The notes beneath the pieces are model-generated. The model saw only the letters and a program-made list of their open reading frames with translations, did not search any database and had not been told where the DNA came from. From Mycobacterium sp. (GTDB lineage: Bacteria; Actinomycetota; Actinomycetes; Mycobacteriales; Mycobacteriaceae), in assembly GCF_029961025.1 (NCBI RefSeq), contig NZ_JASBVP010000007.1, positions 124,001 to 188,000 of the forward strand: 64,000 nt of DNA, in the 5' to 3' direction. This document shows positions 1 through 11,551 of the stretch, in pieces; position 1 is the first letter of the stretch, and every line of letters begins with the position of its first letter. The position numbers and the translations under genes are program-made.

Positions 1-27
1 GGCAGCCCGGGCCGGATGGGATGCTGA
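1..27 (+). CDS. possible 3' end of the gene upstream of mftF
   Basis: One frame reads eight codons and then TGA at 25-27, two bases before the mftF start. In mycobacteria the gene before mftF is the creatininase-like peptidase mftE, so this could be its last codons. Too little is present to identify it by sequence. The call rests on gene order. Confidence 0.3.
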   Translation, partial: GSPGRMGC

Positions 28-28
28 C

Positions 29-1444
29 ATGACCCGGAACCGACTGCCTAACGGGTTTGCCGTGCAAATCGACCGGCGCGTTCGGGTGTTCGGCTCCGGT
101 TCCACGCTGCTCGGGGGTTCTCCCACCCGGGTGTTGCGGTTGGCCCCGCTTGCCCAAGGCATGCTCACCAATGGCCGGCTGAATGTGCGGGACGCGGTCA
201 GCGCCGAGTTGGCCCGGACCTTGCTGGACGCGACGGTGGCCCATCCGCGGCCGGCAGGGGGGCCATCTTATCGTGACGTCACTGTCGTGATTCCGGTGCG
301 CGACAATGCGTTTGGATTGTGGCGATTGGTAGCGGCGCTGCGGGGACTGCGGATCATCGTGGTAGACGACGGTTCCTCGAGGCCGGTCACACCCGCCGAC
401 TTCGCCGGCGCGAACTGCGAGATCCAGGTGCTGCATCATTCCCGCAGCAAAGGACGTGCCGCGGCACGTAATAGCGGATTAGCAGCGTGCACCACCGGTT
501 TCGTCGCTTTTCTGGATTCCGACGTGGTGCCGCGCCGCGGATGGCTAGAAGCGTTGCTCGGACATTTTTGTGATCCCGCCGTCGCACTGGTGGCACCGCG
601 CATCGTCAGCCTGAACCACAGTGATCATCTGGTTGCACGGTACGAGGCGGTGGGCTCGTCGCTGGATCTCGGCCGCCACGAAGCCCCGGTCATTCCCTAC
701 GGCTCGGTGTCGCATGTCCCCGGCGTGGCGATCATCGGGCGTACCTCGGCGCTGCGCGGCATCGGGGGTTTCGACGAGACTTTACGATCCGGCGAGGACA
801 TCGACCTGTGCTGGCGGCTTATCGACGCGGGTGCCCGGCTGCGCTATGAACCAATCGCGCTGGTAGCGCACGATCATCGCGCACGATTATCGGACTGGCT
901 GACGCGCAAGGCGCGTTGTGGCGGTGCCGCGGCATCGTTATCGGCGCGCCATCCGGGCAAGTCGGCTCCGCTGGTGGTCTCCGGTTGGGCACTGACCGTC
1001 AGCTGGGTCGTGGTGGCCTTCGGCTCGAGTGTGGGCTATCTGGCTTCGCTGGCCGTTGCCGCCCTGACGGGTCGCCGAGTCGCGGCGGCCATGAGGGGTG
1101 TCGACACCAAGCTCTGTGATGTGGCTGCGGTCGCCGCCACCGGCTTATCGTCGGCGACACTGCACCTGGCGTCGGCGATGTGCCGGCACTACTGGCCGGT
1201 TGCGTTGCTCGCGGCGATAATGTCCCGTCGTTGCCGGCGAGCCGTCGTCATCGCGGCCATCGTTGACGGCGTGGCGGACTGGGCTAACCGCAGGGCGGCC
1301 GTCGCCGCAGAAACCCCATCGATCGGGTTGTTGTCCTATCTCTTGCTTAAACGCCTCGATGACCTGGCCTACGGTGCCGGTGAGTGGTGGGGTATCGCGC
1401 GGAATCGCAACCTCGGCCCACTGATACCACGGCTTCGGTCCTGA
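29..1444 (+). CDS. mftF: mycofactocin system glycosyltransferase MftF
   Basis: A 471-residue family 2 (GT-A) glycosyltransferase. Known role of the family: it adds oligoglucose to the mycofactocin redox cofactor made from the MftA peptide. Residues about 84-300 form the GT-A fold, with the strand VTVVIPV, the nucleotide-binding IIVVDDGSS, a DSD metal-binding motif in [12 protein letters not shown], and a GEDIDLCWR acceptor motif. The C-terminal part has hydrophobic stretches consistent with membrane association. The N-terminal extension ([17 protein letters not shown]) is characteristic of MftF. The chosen ATG matches the usual length of about 470. The frame is open to the window edge, so an earlier start cannot be excluded. 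It is followed by mftG, as in M. tuberculosis Rv0696-Rv0697. Confidence 0.95.
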   Translation: MTRNRLPNGFAVQIDRRVRVFGSGSTLLGGSPTRVLRLAPLAQGMLTNGRLNVRDAVSAELARTLLDATVAHPRPAGGPSYRDVTVVIPVRDNAFGLWRLVAALRGLRIIVVDDGSSRPVTPADFAGANCEIQVLHHSRSKGRAAARNSGLAACTTGFVAFLDSDVVPRRGWLEALLGHFCDPAVALVAPRIVSLNHSDHLVARYEAVGSSLDLGRHEAPVIPYGSVSHVPGVAIIGRTSALRGIGGFDETLRSGEDIDLCWRLIDAGARLRYEPIALVAHDHRARLSDWLTRKARCGGAAASLSARHPGKSAPLVVSGWALTVSWVVVAFGSSVGYLASLAVAALTGRRVAAAMRGVDTKLCDVAAVAATGLSSATLHLASAMCRHYWPVALLAAIMSRRCRRAVVIAAIVDGVADWANRRAAVAAETPSIGLLSYLLLKRLDDLAYGAGEWWGIARNRNLGPLIPRLRS

Positions 1445-1464
1445 TTGCTGCCTTGAGCACGCCC

Positions 1465-2886
1465 GTGCCCCACAGCGATGTGTTGATCATCGGTGCCGGC
1501 AGCGCTGGATCTGTTGTCGCCGAGCGTCTTTCTGCCGACTCCAGCTGCAGGGTCACGGTGCTAGAAACGGGGCCCGGTCTCACCGATCCGGAATTGCTGG
1601 CGAAGACTGTCAACGGGTTGCAACTGCCGATCGGCGCGGCCAGCCCGCTGGTCCGGCGCTATCTCACCCAACTCACCGTCCAGCCGCCCCATTACCTGCC
1701 GATCGTTCGCGGCGCAACGGTGGGCGGCTCCGGAGCGGTCAACGGTGGCTATTTCTGCCGCAGTCTGCCGGGTGACTTCGGCTGGGCTCCCGGGTGGGCG
1801 TGGCCGGATGTGCTGAACCACTTTCGGGCCATCGAAACAGACCTCGACTTCGACAGCGCCGCCCACGGCCGCGACGGTCCGATACCCGTTCAGCGCACCA
1901 ACGAAATCGTAGGTAGCACAGCCGCTTTCATATCTGCTGCCGAAAAGGCCGGGTTCAACTGGATCGCCGACCTGAACGATGTGGGGCCGACGATGCCCGC
2001 CGGCGTGGGCGCCGTCCCGCTGAACATCGTCAACGGTGTACGAACCGGCGCAGGGGCAGCCTATCTGATGCCCGCGCTGACACGCCCGAATCTGACGCTG
2101 CTCACACAGACTCGGGCGGTGCGATTGCGTTTCTCGGGCAGCCGCGCCGTCGGTGTCGACGCTCTCAGCGATGACGGTCCGATAACTCTCACTGCGGATC
2201 GAATCGTGTTGTCCGCAGGCGCTATTGAGTCAGCACATCTGCTGATGCTTTCGGGCATCGGCGACGAGTCGATACTGCGTGCCGCCGGTGTGTCGGTGTT
2301 CGTGCCGCTGCCGGTGGGAATGGCCTGCAGCGACCACCCGGAATGGGTGTCGCCGACGAATTGGGCGGTTGCGGAGGGGAGACCGGTCCTGGAAGTCGTG
2401 TTGACCACCGCCGATGGTCTCGAGATCAGGCCGTACACCGGCGGTTTCGTCGTGATGACGGGCAATGGTACGGCGGGGCATCGAGATTGGCCGCATATCG
2501 GGGTGGCGCTCATGCAACCGCGGGCGCGGGGGCGCATCACGCTGGTCTCCCCTGACCCGGTGGTGCCGCCACGCATCGAGCATCGCTATGACAGCGAGCC
2601 CGAGGATGTGGCAGCGCTTCGCCGCGGAACCGAATTGGCCCGGGAATTAGCCGGTGCGGCAACGGTGATAGGGCCGCCGGTGTGGTCGACATCGCAGCAT
2701 TTGTGCGGCAGCGCGCCTATCGGGACCGGACCCGAGCAGGGTGCCGTGGTCGACCAGCGCTGCCGGGTGCACGGTGTCGACGGCCTCTGGGTGATTGACG
2801 GCTCGATTCTGCCGAGGATCACCAGCCGCGGACCGCATGCCACGATCGTGATGCTCGGACATCGCGCGGCGGAGTTCGTCCGCTGA
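1465..2886 (+). CDS. mftG: mycofactocin-associated GMC-family dehydrogenase MftG
   Basis: FAD-dependent glucose-methanol-choline oxidoreductase of about 473 residues. In the family MftG is linked to reoxidation of reduced mycofactocin and electron transfer to respiration. The N-terminal ADP-binding motif GAGSAGSVVAERL is followed by the GMC signature region GGSGAVNGG and a second signature SAGAIESAHLLMLSGIG. The C-terminal catalytic region contains HLCGSAPIGTG, GLWVIDGSILP and SRGPHAT. GTG 1465 is chosen because it places the Rossmann motif about eight residues from the start. TTG 1453 and GTG 1384 (overlapping mftF) are alternatives, and none has a strong Shine-Dalgarno. The tight spacing after mftF indicates one transcript. 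Confidence 0.92.
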   Translation: MPHSDVLIIGAGSAGSVVAERLSADSSCRVTVLETGPGLTDPELLAKTVNGLQLPIGAASPLVRRYLTQLTVQPPHYLPIVRGATVGGSGAVNGGYFCRSLPGDFGWAPGWAWPDVLNHFRAIETDLDFDSAAHGRDGPIPVQRTNEIVGSTAAFISAAEKAGFNWIADLNDVGPTMPAGVGAVPLNIVNGVRTGAGAAYLMPALTRPNLTLLTQTRAVRLRFSGSRAVGVDALSDDGPITLTADRIVLSAGAIESAHLLMLSGIGDESILRAAGVSVFVPLPVGMACSDHPEWVSPTNWAVAEGRPVLEVVLTTADGLEIRPYTGGFVVMTGNGTAGHRDWPHIGVALMQPRARGRITLVSPDPVVPPRIEHRYDSEPEDVAALRRGTELARELAGAATVIGPPVWSTSQHLCGSAPIGTGPEQGAVVDQRCRVHGVDGLWVIDGSILPRITSRGPHATIVMLGHRAAEFVR

Positions 2887-3153
2887 GTCAAAATCAGCGC
2901 ACCGTGTCACCGCGGCCGGCATCGAGCGGACCCGCGGTCAAGGGATAGCCGTCGATCTTCCGAGTAAGCTGCGGGTGCGTGACCGGGGCGGCGAGCCCGC
3001 CGGCGCTCAGCGCAAGATTGTGCGTGACCGGGAACACCACGGCACCAGACACCGCCCTGCACGCGGCGCTGAGCAGGTCAGGCCGATGTCGGCGCGCCCG
3101 CATGGCGACCGCTGGTCTTTGAGGAAGACCGAGAGTTTTAGAGAGGTGGACAG

Positions 3154-3816
3154 ATGACCACTCCACGACGTGCCGACCCGCGGCCGGCCATCTCGCGTGC
3201 CCGCTTAGTCGATGCCGCGGCGTCGTTGCTGCGATCGGGTGGCCCGGGCGCGGTGACCGTCGACGCGGTCACTCGCGCCGCCAACGTCGCCCGGGCCACG
3301 CTGTATCGCCATTTCCCCAGCGCCAAAGAGTTGCTGGCCGCGGCGTTCGGCAGCCTGCTGCCGCCGGCGCCGATGCCGCCGACGCACGGCTCGCTGCGCG
3401 ACCGGCTCATCACACTGGTGCAGGCCCAAGCCGACTTGATCGCCGAGGCCCCCGGCATGCTGACCGCGATGTCGTGGCTGGCGCTGGGACCCAACCTGGA
3501 ACAGATGCCGCCGGGTCGGCACGGTGCGGACGCGGACAGCACCGCCATCACCACGCTGCGGGAACGCATCGCCCAGCAGTATGCGGCGCCGTTCGATGCG
3601 ATTTTCGACAGCCCGGAGGCGGCGGAGTTGGGTGAAATCGACCGTGCCCGCGCGATCGCTCTGCTGATCGGTCCGGTGGTGGTGGGCCGGCTTTCCACCC
3701 TGCCCGATTTCGACTATCGGGAGTGCGCACGCGCGGCGGTCGACGGGTTTTTATACGTGCAGCGCCTGCAGGGCAGGACGGTCGGCGCGACCGGCACCGA
3801 AGCGGCGGGTGCCTGA
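3154..3816 (+). CDS. TetR-family transcriptional regulator
   Basis: A 220-residue protein with an N-terminal TetR helix-turn-helix at about residues 14-60 (AAANVARATLYRHFPSAKELL type recognition helix) and a divergent all-helical ligand-binding domain. GAGAGGTGG at 3139-3147 is a good ribosome binding site for ATG 3154. It lies 267 bases after mftG and before a carboxylesterase. MftR, the usual mycofactocin repressor, is encoded at the other end of the mft cluster in relatives, so this is probably a different regulator, perhaps of itself or of the esterase. The ligand is unknown. Confidence 0.85.
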   Translation: MTTPRRADPRPAISRARLVDAAASLLRSGGPGAVTVDAVTRAANVARATLYRHFPSAKELLAAAFGSLLPPAPMPPTHGSLRDRLITLVQAQADLIAEAPGMLTAMSWLALGPNLEQMPPGRHGADADSTAITTLRERIAQQYAAPFDAIFDSPEAAELGEIDRARAIALLIGPVVVGRLSTLPDFDYRECARAAVDGFLYVQRLQGRTVGATGTEAAGA

Positions 3817-3956
3817 GCTCAGGAGCAACCGCGATTCGGACAGTTTGAGCTTTCCTTCGGGTCCGAGCGACGCGGGTGGGGCGCTGGCCCGCCGCCACAG
3901 CGGTGACTCGGTGTTGGCGCTCCGCTTCGGCGCGGTTGCCCCTAGGCTCAGGTCTC

Positions 3957-5600
3957 ATGCAGGTCGGATCGGCTGCGCGTCGGGGTCGCCGGGGGCGGTG
4001 CGCCGCCGCGCTGATGGCGGCGGCGGTGTTGGCCGTGGGTTGCGGGGGCGGTGTCGGTGCGCTACCGCACACTCCCCGGCCGGCGGATGCCACCCCGGCG
4101 GATGCCGGGGTGGTGCGCGTCTCCTCGGGCGTGCTGCGCGGTCTGGTCGCCGCCGACTACCGGCTATTTCAGGGCATTCCCTATGCGGCGCCGCCGGTGG
4201 GGGCGCTGCGCTGGCAGCCGCCGCGGCCGGCGGCGCCGTGGTCAGGGATGCGCGACGCCAGCAAACCGGGCCCCCAGTGCATCCAGGGAAACACCCGCGA
4301 GCCCAGCTCCCGGCCGACTAGTGAGGACTGCCTTACCCTCAACGTGTGGACACCGGCGAGCGGGGCCGGCAAGCACCCGGTGATGGTGTGGATTCACGGC
4401 GGGGGCTTCGTCAACGGCAGCGGGGACCTCTATAACGCGCGGTGGTTGGCGGCCCGCGGCCACATCGTCGTGGTGACCATCAACTACCGGCTGGGCGCCC
4501 TGGGGTTTCTGGCGCACCCCGCGCTCGGACCGGCGGGCGAATTGGGCAACTACGGACTGGCCGACCAGCAGGCCGCACTGCGCTGGGTCCGCGACAACAT
4601 CGCCAGTTTTGGGGGTGATCCGGCGCAGGTCACCATCGCCGGGGAATCCGCCGGGGCGATGTCGGTGTGTGACCATTTGGTGGCACCCGGGTCGGCGGGG
4701 CTGTTTCGCGCCGCGATCATCCAGAGCGGCCCGTGTCAGACCCAGGCAGACCTGGCCACCGCGCAGCGCCTCAGCATCGACTACGCCGCCGCGGTGGGCT
4801 GCCCGGACGTCGCCCTGGCGGCTCGGTGTTTGCGGGCACTGCCGGCCGGGGCGCTGACCCGACCGCCGTGGTACACCCACATCGGGGACTCCGACGCCCT
4901 GGTGACACCGGTGACCGGCACGCCCGCGTTGCCGGTCGACCCGGTCGGGGAGCTCGCCGCAGGCCGCGGGGCCCGGGTCCCGGTGTTGATCGGCATCAAC
5001 CACGACGAATTCACCATGTTCGCGGCGCTGCGGTATCTGCGGCTGGACCGGCCGGTGACCGCCGCTGAGTATCCCCGGGTGCTGACGGACATCTTCGGCG
5101 CCGGCGCCCCGGCCGTGCTCGCACACTATCCGCCGGAGCGCTACGGCGGCGATGCCTCCCTGGCATACTCTGCGGCGGTTACCGACGGCATCTTCGCCTG
5201 CGTGGCCGATCGAATGGCGGAGGGGCTGCGCCGTGGCGCGCCGGTCTACGGCTACGAGTTCGACGATCGCAACGCTCCCGCTCCCAAGCCCCTGCGCCAG
5301 GTGCCGTTTCCGGTCGGCGCCAGCCACTCACTGGAGCTGCGCTACCTGTTCAATGTCGGCGGCGCCCCGCCGCTGGATGCCGCACAGCGCACATTGTCCG
5401 ACCAGATGATCGGCTATTGGAGCCGGTTCGTGACCACCGGCGCTCCGAACATGCCCGGCGAACCGGTGTGGCTCCCGGTCGGCGGCGATCCGAACCACCG
5501 TGCGTGGATGTTGTTGCGTCCCGACGGCAGCCATGTCGTCACCGACTTCGGGCAATCACACCAGTGCTCGTTTTGGGCCACCCTGAAACGGAACCGGTGA
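3957..5600 (+). CDS. type B carboxylesterase, predicted lipoprotein
   Basis: A 547-residue alpha/beta-hydrolase of the carboxylesterase/cholinesterase family. ATG 3957 gives a clean export signal: Arg-rich start, hydrophobic core, then lipobox LAVGC at about residues 25-29, so the enzyme is probably lipid-anchored on the cell surface. Family motifs are FQGIPYAAPPVG, EDCLTLNVW, the oxyanion-hole HGGGF and the nucleophile elbow GESAGA. The later catalytic acid falls around NHDEF and the histidine around GASHSLELRYLF. Natural substrates are short-chain esters or lipids, not predictable here. An in-frame ATG at 3876 would add 27 residues lacking signal-peptide character and is rejected. It does not belong to the mft or ribosomal operons. 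Confidence 0.88.
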   Translation: MQVGSAARRGRRGRCAAALMAAAVLAVGCGGGVGALPHTPRPADATPADAGVVRVSSGVLRGLVAADYRLFQGIPYAAPPVGALRWQPPRPAAPWSGMRDASKPGPQCIQGNTREPSSRPTSEDCLTLNVWTPASGAGKHPVMVWIHGGGFVNGSGDLYNARWLAARGHIVVVTINYRLGALGFLAHPALGPAGELGNYGLADQQAALRWVRDNIASFGGDPAQVTIAGESAGAMSVCDHLVAPGSAGLFRAAIIQSGPCQTQADLATAQRLSIDYAAAVGCPDVALAARCLRALPAGALTRPPWYTHIGDSDALVTPVTGTPALPVDPVGELAAGRGARVPVLIGINHDEFTMFAALRYLRLDRPVTAAEYPRVLTDIFGAGAPAVLAHYPPERYGGDASLAYSAAVTDGIFACVADRMAEGLRRGAPVYGYEFDDRNAPAPKPLRQVPFPVGASHSLELRYLFNVGGAPPLDAAQRTLSDQMIGYWSRFVTTGAPNMPGEPVWLPVGGDPNHRAWMLLRPDGSHVVTDFGQSHQCSFWATLKRNR

Positions 5601-6044
5601 TGCCGGCCACGCGCCCGCGGGAAGTCGGCCACCAAAGGTCCACCAAAGGTATCGTGCCGACGCATCTGGGGTGAGGCCGGCCCCATGAGGCCCCATGGGG
5701 AGGTCGCGATGTCGGCGACGCTGCTGGGCTCAACGGGCCAGGATTTGGCCGCTACCATGTTCTAGGGCATACTATTCAGGTTGCCGTGCGCCGGGTTCGC
5801 GCCTGGCCAGGCATCCGAGTCGCGTCCGTGCGGGCGCGTGCGGTCCCCTCCTCGGAGTGCGACACTTTCAGCCGCTCATCAGGCTGCCTGCGGGTGACGC
5901 GACCGACCACGGGACCGGTGCACCAGGACAGGTAAACAGCGGCATAACGTCTAACGCGCTGGATCGATCGGATCGACCGGCGCCGAGTGGAACACCGGAG
6001 CCGAAACCGATAAGCGGCCCCGAGCGGGAGTGAGGTAATACAGC
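5601..6044 (+). other. intergenic region and S10 operon leader
   Basis: 444 bases without a convincing gene. It holds a perfect tandem 11-bp repeat CCACCAAAGGT x2 (5629-5650), the palindrome CCCCATGGGG (5691-5700), a candidate promoter (5745-5775) and a leader of about 260 bases before rpsJ. Short ORFs here have no ribosome binding sites or recognisable products. Long leaders of S10 operons in other bacteria carry autoregulatory structure, but I could not fold this one. Confidence 0.5.
5745..5775 (+). promoter_or_regulatory. candidate S10 operon promoter
   Basis: TTGGCC (5745-5750) and TACTAT (5770-5775) with a 19-base spacer, about 270 bases before rpsJ. The -10 resembles SigA promoters. 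The long spacer and weak -35 make this tentative. Confidence 0.35.
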
Positions 6045-6350
6045 GTGGCGGGACAGAAGATCCGCATCAGGCTTAAGGCCTACGACCACGAGGCGATCGA
6101 CGCTTCAGCGCGCAAGATCGTGGAGACCGTCATTCGCACGGGCGCCAGCGTGGTGGGCCCGGTGCCGTTGCCGACCGAGAAGAACGTGTACTGCGTCATC
6201 CGTTCGCCGCATAAGTACAAGGACTCGCGGGAGCACTTCGAGATGCGCACCCACAAGCGGCTGATCGACATCCTCGATCCGACGCCCAAGACCGTGGACG
6301 CCCTGATGCGCATCGATCTGCCGGCCAGCGTCGACGTCAACATCCAGTAG
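6045..6350 (+). CDS. rpsJ: 30S ribosomal protein S10
   Basis: A 101-residue S10, full length, beginning at GTG 6045 behind GAGGT at 6032-6036. Family sequence is unmistakable ([15 protein letters not shown] at the start, [13 protein letters not shown] later). S10 is a 30S head protein and in many bacteria also the NusE transcription-antitermination partner. It is the first gene of the S10 operon, with rplC 12 bases downstream. Confidence 0.99.
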   Translation: MAGQKIRIRLKAYDHEAIDASARKIVETVIRTGASVVGPVPLPTEKNVYCVIRSPHKYKDSREHFEMRTHKRLIDILDPTPKTVDALMRIDLPASVDVNIQ

Positions 6351-6362
6351 GAGAGCTAGACC

Positions 6363-7016
6363 GTGGCACGAAAAGGCATCTTGGGTACCAAACTGGGCAT
6401 GACGCAGGTGTTCGACGAGAACAACCGGGTGGTGCCGGTGACGGTGGTGCGGGCCGGCCCCAATGTGGTCACCCGAATCCGCACGCCGGAACGCGACGGC
6501 TACAGCGCGGTTCAGCTGGCTTACGGGGAGATCAGCCCCCGGAAGGTCAACAAGCCGCTGGCCGGTCAGTATGCGGCGGCCGGTGTCAATCCGCGCCGGT
6601 ATCTTGCCGAACTGCGTCTCGATGACCCGGAGGCGGCGGCCGAATACCAGGTCGGCCAGGAGCTGACGGCCGAGATCTTCACCGACGGCAGCTACGTCGA
6701 CGTAACCGGCACCTCCAAGGGCAAGGGCTTCGCCGGCACCATGAAGCGTCACGGTTTCCGCGGGCAAGGCGCCAGCCATGGCGCCCAGGCCGTGCACCGC
6801 CGCCCGGGTTCCATCGGCGGGTGCGCTACCCCGGCCCGGGTGTTCAAGGGCACCCGGATGGCCGGCCGCATGGGCAACGAGCGGGTGACCGTGCAGAACC
6901 TGGTGGTGCACAAAGTCGATGCCGAAAACGGTGTGCTGCTGATCAAGGGTGCGGTGCCCGGCCGCAGGGGTGGGCTAGTGATGATCCGCAGTGCGATCAA
7001 ACGAGGTGATAACTAG
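6363..7016 (+). CDS. rplC: 50S ribosomal protein L3
   Basis: 217 residues, normal actinobacterial length. It contains the L3 signature around [16 protein letters not shown] and the conserved loop with [19 protein letters not shown] that reaches toward the peptidyl transferase centre. GTG start with GGAGAG just upstream. The stop overlaps the rplD start by one base, giving translational coupling. Confidence 0.99.
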   Translation: MARKGILGTKLGMTQVFDENNRVVPVTVVRAGPNVVTRIRTPERDGYSAVQLAYGEISPRKVNKPLAGQYAAAGVNPRRYLAELRLDDPEAAAEYQVGQELTAEIFTDGSYVDVTGTSKGKGFAGTMKRHGFRGQGASHGAQAVHRRPGSIGGCATPARVFKGTRMAGRMGNERVTVQNLVVHKVDAENGVLLIKGAVPGRRGGLVMIRSAIKRGDN

Positions 7017-7687
7017 TGGCTGCCCAGGGGGAGAAGGCGTTAACGCTCGAGGTCAAGACACCGGACGGCAAAGTCGAGGGCACCGTCGAGTTGCCGGCCG
7101 AGCTGTTCGACGCCCCCGCGAACATTCCACTGATGCATCAGGTGGTCACCGCTCAGCTGGCGGCGGCCCGCCAGGGCACGCATTCCACCAAGACGCGCGG
7201 CGAGGTTCGCGGCGGCGGTCGCAAGCCCTACCGACAGAAGGGCACCGGCCGGGCCCGGCAGGGGTCGACGCGGGCCCCGCAGTTCACCGGCGGCGGGGTG
7301 GTGCACGGCCCCAAGCCGCGGGATTACCGCCAACGAACCCCGAAGAAGATGATCGCCGCCGCGCTGCGTGGCGCCTTGTCGGACCGGGCGCGCAACGGCC
7401 GCATCCACGCGGTCACCGAGGTGGTGGCGGGTCAGATCCCGTCGACCAAGAGCGCCAAGGCGTTTCTTAGCACCCTGACCCAGGGTAAGCGGGTGCTGGT
7501 CGTCATCGGGCGCAGCGACGTCACCGGGGCGAAGAGCGTACGCAACCTGCCGGGCGTGCACGTGCTGGCACCGGACCAGCTCAACACCTATGACGTGTTG
7601 CGCTCCGACGACGTGGTGTTTTCCCTCGAGGCGCTCAACGCCTACATCAGCGCGAACACCAAGCAGCGGCAGGAGGTTCCGGCCTGA
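7016..7687 (+). CDS. rplD: 50S ribosomal protein L4
   Basis: 223 residues with the L4 globular domain and the extended loop region [19 protein letters not shown] that lines the exit tunnel. GTG start overlapping the rplC stop. Its own stop overlaps the rplW ATG. In enteric bacteria L4 autoregulates the S10 operon. Whether this holds here is not visible. Confidence 0.99.
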   Translation: MAAQGEKALTLEVKTPDGKVEGTVELPAELFDAPANIPLMHQVVTAQLAAARQGTHSTKTRGEVRGGGRKPYRQKGTGRARQGSTRAPQFTGGGVVHGPKPRDYRQRTPKKMIAAALRGALSDRARNGRIHAVTEVVAGQIPSTKSAKAFLSTLTQGKRVLVVIGRSDVTGAKSVRNLPGVHVLAPDQLNTYDVLRSDDVVFSLEALNAYISANTKQRQEVPA

Positions 7688-7989
7688 TGGCGACCCTCAG
7701 CGACCCGCGGGACATCATCTTGGCCCCGGTCATCTCGGAAAAGTCCTACGGGCTGATCGACGACAACGTCTACACCTTCCTGGTGCATCCCGATTCCAAC
7801 AAGACGCAGATCAAGATCGCCGTCGAGAAGATTTTCTCGGTCAAGGTCGCGTCGGTGAACACCGCGAACCGGCCCGGTAAACGCAAGCGCACCAGGACTG
7901 GATACGGCAAGCGCAAGAACACCAAACGCGCCATCGTTACCCTTGCTCCGGGCAGCAAGCAGATCGACCTGTTCGGAACGCCGGCCTAG
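7687..7989 (+). CDS. rplW: 50S ribosomal protein L23
   Basis: 100 residues. The N-terminal [15 protein letters not shown] motif and the basic [16 protein letters not shown] segment identify L23, which sits at the tunnel exit and docks trigger factor and SRP. ATG overlaps the rplD stop by one base. Confidence 0.99.
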   Translation: MATLSDPRDIILAPVISEKSYGLIDDNVYTFLVHPDSNKTQIKIAVEKIFSVKVASVNTANRPGKRKRTRTGYGKRKNTKRAIVTLAPGSKQIDLFGTPA

Positions 7990-8023
7990 CCGAACGCAAG
8001 AGCACGAAAGAGACTTAACCGAT

Positions 8024-8866
8024 ATGGCAATTCGCAAGTACAAGCCGACGAGTCCGGGCCGTCGCGGCGGAAGCGTCTCCGATTTCGCCGAGATCACCCG
8101 CTCGGCGCCGGAGAAGTCGCTGGTGCGCCCGCTGCACGGCCACGGCGGACGCAACGCGCACGGCCGGATCACCACCCGCCACCGGGGTGGCGGGCACAAG
8201 CGCGCCTACCGGGTGATCGACTTCCGTCGCAACGACAAGGACGGTGTCAACGCCAAGGTCGCGCACATCGAGTACGACCCGAACCGCACCGCCAATATCG
8301 CGCTGCTGCACTACTTCGACGGGGAGAAGCGTTACATCATTGCACCCCAGGGAGTCTCGCAGGGCGATGTGCTGGAGTCGGGGCCCAACGCCGACATCAA
8401 ACCGGGTAACAACCTGCCGTTGCGCAATATCCCGGCCGGCACCGTGATCCACGCCGTTGAGCTGCGGCCGGGTGGTGGTGCCAAACTGGCCCGCTCGGCC
8501 GGGTCGAGCATCCAGTTACTCGGCAAGGAGGGCAGCTACGCGTCCCTGCGGATGCCCAGCGGGGAGATCCGTCGCGTCGACGTGCGCTGCCGCGCGACGG
8601 TTGGCGAGGTGGGCAACGCCGAGCAGGCGAACATCAACTGGGGCAAGGCGGGCCGGATGAGGTGGAAGGGCAGGCGCCCGTCGGTCCGCGGTGTCGTCAT
8701 GAACCCGGTGGATCACCCGCACGGCGGCGGGGAGGGGAAAAGCTCCGGTGGTCGCCATCCGTGCAGTCCGTGGGGCAAGCCCGAGGGGCGCACCCGTAAA
8801 CGCCACAAACTCAGTGACAAATTGATCGTTCGACGCCGGCGCACCGGCAAGAAGCACTCGCGCTAG
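8024..8866 (+). CDS. rplB: 50S ribosomal protein L2
   Basis: 280 residues from ATG 8024 ([16 protein letters not shown]), the canonical L2 N-terminus. An in-frame ATG at 7943 inside rplW would add 27 non-homologous residues and is rejected. Conserved C-terminal signature [12 protein letters not shown] with the histidine implicated in peptidyl transferase function, followed by a Lys/Arg-rich tail. AAAGAG at 8007-8012 is the likely ribosome binding site. Confidence 0.99.
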   Translation: MAIRKYKPTSPGRRGGSVSDFAEITRSAPEKSLVRPLHGHGGRNAHGRITTRHRGGGHKRAYRVIDFRRNDKDGVNAKVAHIEYDPNRTANIALLHYFDGEKRYIIAPQGVSQGDVLESGPNADIKPGNNLPLRNIPAGTVIHAVELRPGGGAKLARSAGSSIQLLGKEGSYASLRMPSGEIRRVDVRCRATVGEVGNAEQANINWGKAGRMRWKGRRPSVRGVVMNPVDHPHGGGEGKSSGGRHPCSPWGKPEGRTRKRHKLSDKLIVRRRRTGKKHSR

Positions 8867-8906
8867 CAGTCGAGCCAGAAGTCGAGCGTAGCCAGGAGTC
8901 CGGAAA

Positions 8907-9184
8907 ATGCCACGCAGCCTCAAGAAAGGCCCGTTCGTCGACGACCATCTGCTCAAAAAGGTGGACGCGCAGAACGAGAAGAACACCAAGCAGGTCATCA
9001 AGACCTGGTCTCGGCGGTCGACCATTACCCCCGACTTCGTCGGCCACACCTTCGCCGTGCACGACGGGCGCAAGCACGTCCCGGTGTTCGTCACCGAGGC
9101 GATGGTGGGCCACAAACTGGGTGAATTCGCGCCGACGCGGACCTTCAAGGGCCACATCAAGGAAGACCGGAAGAGCAAACGCCG

Positions 9185-9188
<4 letters not shown>
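8907..9188 (+). CDS. rpsS: 30S ribosomal protein S19
   Basis: 93 residues, full length, beginning [16 protein letters not shown] and containing the [20 protein letters not shown] and [16 protein letters not shown] motifs. It forms a complex with S13 in the 30S head. It overlaps rplV by four bases (ATGA). Confidence 0.99.
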
Positions 9189-10533
<1,345 letters not shown>

Positions 10534-10536
10534 ACC

Positions 10537-10953
10537 ATGCTAATTCCCCGTAAAGTCAAGCACCGCAAGCAGCACCACCCCCGTCAGCGTGGTATCGCCA
10601 GCGGTGGGACCACGGTGAGCTTCGGCGACTACGGCATCCAGGCCCTGGAGCACGCCTACATCACCAACCGCCAAATCGAGTCCGCCCGCATCGCCATCAA
10701 CCGGCACATCAAGCGCGGTGGCAAGGTGTGGATCAACATCTTCCCGGACCGCCCGCTGACGAAGAAGCCCGCCGAGACCCGGATGGGTTCGGGCAAGGGC
10801 TCACCGGAATGGTGGGTGGCCAACGTCAAGCCGGGGCGGGTGCTATTCGAGCTCAGCTATCCCAATGAAACGATCGCCCGGGCGGCACTTACCAGAGCAA
10901 TTCACAAGTTGCCGATCAAGGCACGCATCGTTACCCGAGAGGAACAGTTCTGA
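10537..10953 (+). CDS. rplP: 50S ribosomal protein L16
   Basis: 138 residues starting [19 protein letters not shown], with the C-terminal [22 protein letters not shown] motif. L16 organises the A-site side of the peptidyl transferase centre. GGAGAG lies just upstream. The stop overlaps the rpmC ATG. Confidence 0.99.
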   Translation: MLIPRKVKHRKQHHPRQRGIASGGTTVSFGDYGIQALEHAYITNRQIESARIAINRHIKRGGKVWINIFPDRPLTKKPAETRMGSGKGSPEWWVANVKPGRVLFELSYPNETIARAALTRAIHKLPIKARIVTREEQF

Positions 10954-11186
10954 TGGCAGTTGGAGTTTCTGCTGGCGAACTGCGTGAGCTCACCGACGAG
11001 GAGCTGGCCGAACGCCTGCGCGAATCCAAGGAGGAGCTGTTCAATCTGCGCTTCCAGCTGGCGACCGGGCAGCTCAATCACAATCGCCGAGTTCGCACGG
11101 TACGCCGGCAAATCGCACGCATCCATACCGTGCTGCGTGAACGTGAGCTGGGTCTGGCCTCGGGGCCCGAAGGTGAGGAGTCGTGA
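10953..11186 (+). CDS. rpmC: 50S ribosomal protein L29
   Basis: 77 residues with the L29 core [20 protein letters not shown] followed by [11 protein letters not shown] and [14 protein letters not shown]. It surrounds the exit tunnel with L23. ATG overlaps the rplP stop, and its stop overlaps the rpsQ start. Confidence 0.98.
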   Translation: MAVGVSAGELRELTDEELAERLRESKEELFNLRFQLATGQLNHNRRVRTVRRQIARIHTVLRERELGLASGPEGEES

Positions 11187-11530
11187 TGGCAGAGCAGCCG
11201 ACGGGCCCGGGTGGCGACGGCGCGCCCAAAGACGCCCCGAGAGAAAAGGGTCCCAAGCATACTCCGCGCACACCCAAGCCCCGCGGTCGGCGCAAAACCC
11301 GAATCGGCTATGTGGTGAGCGACAAGATGCAGAAGACCATCGTGGTCGAACTGGAAGACCGGATGAAGCATCCGCTCTACGGCAAGGTCATCCGGACCAC
11401 CAAGAAGGTCAAGGCCCACGACGAGAACGGCATCGCCGGTGTCGGCGACCGGGTGGCGCTGATGGAGACGCGGCCGCTGTCGGCGACCAAGCGCTGGCGC
11501 CTCGTCGAGATCCTCGAGAAAGCCAAGTAG
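11186..11530 (+). CDS. rpsQ: 30S ribosomal protein S17
   Basis: 114 residues from ATG 11186, which forms an ATGA overlap with the rpmC stop. The GTG three bases earlier is an equally possible start. An unconserved Pro/Lys-rich N-terminal extension of about 40 residues precedes the OB-fold S17 core ([20 protein letters not shown]), a mycobacterial feature. Last ribosomal gene of the S10 block. Confidence 0.98.
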   Translation: MAEQPTGPGGDGAPKDAPREKGPKHTPRTPKPRGRRKTRIGYVVSDKMQKTIVVELEDRMKHPLYGKVIRTTKKVKAHDENGIAGVGDRVALMETRPLSATKRWRLVEILEKAK

Positions 11531-11551
11531 TTATCGGCTTCCCGGGCGCCG

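Noticed and set aside
2894..3166. 90-codon minus-strand frame between mftG and the TetR gene
   Set aside because: No ribosome binding site or recognisable family, and it overlaps the TetR start region.
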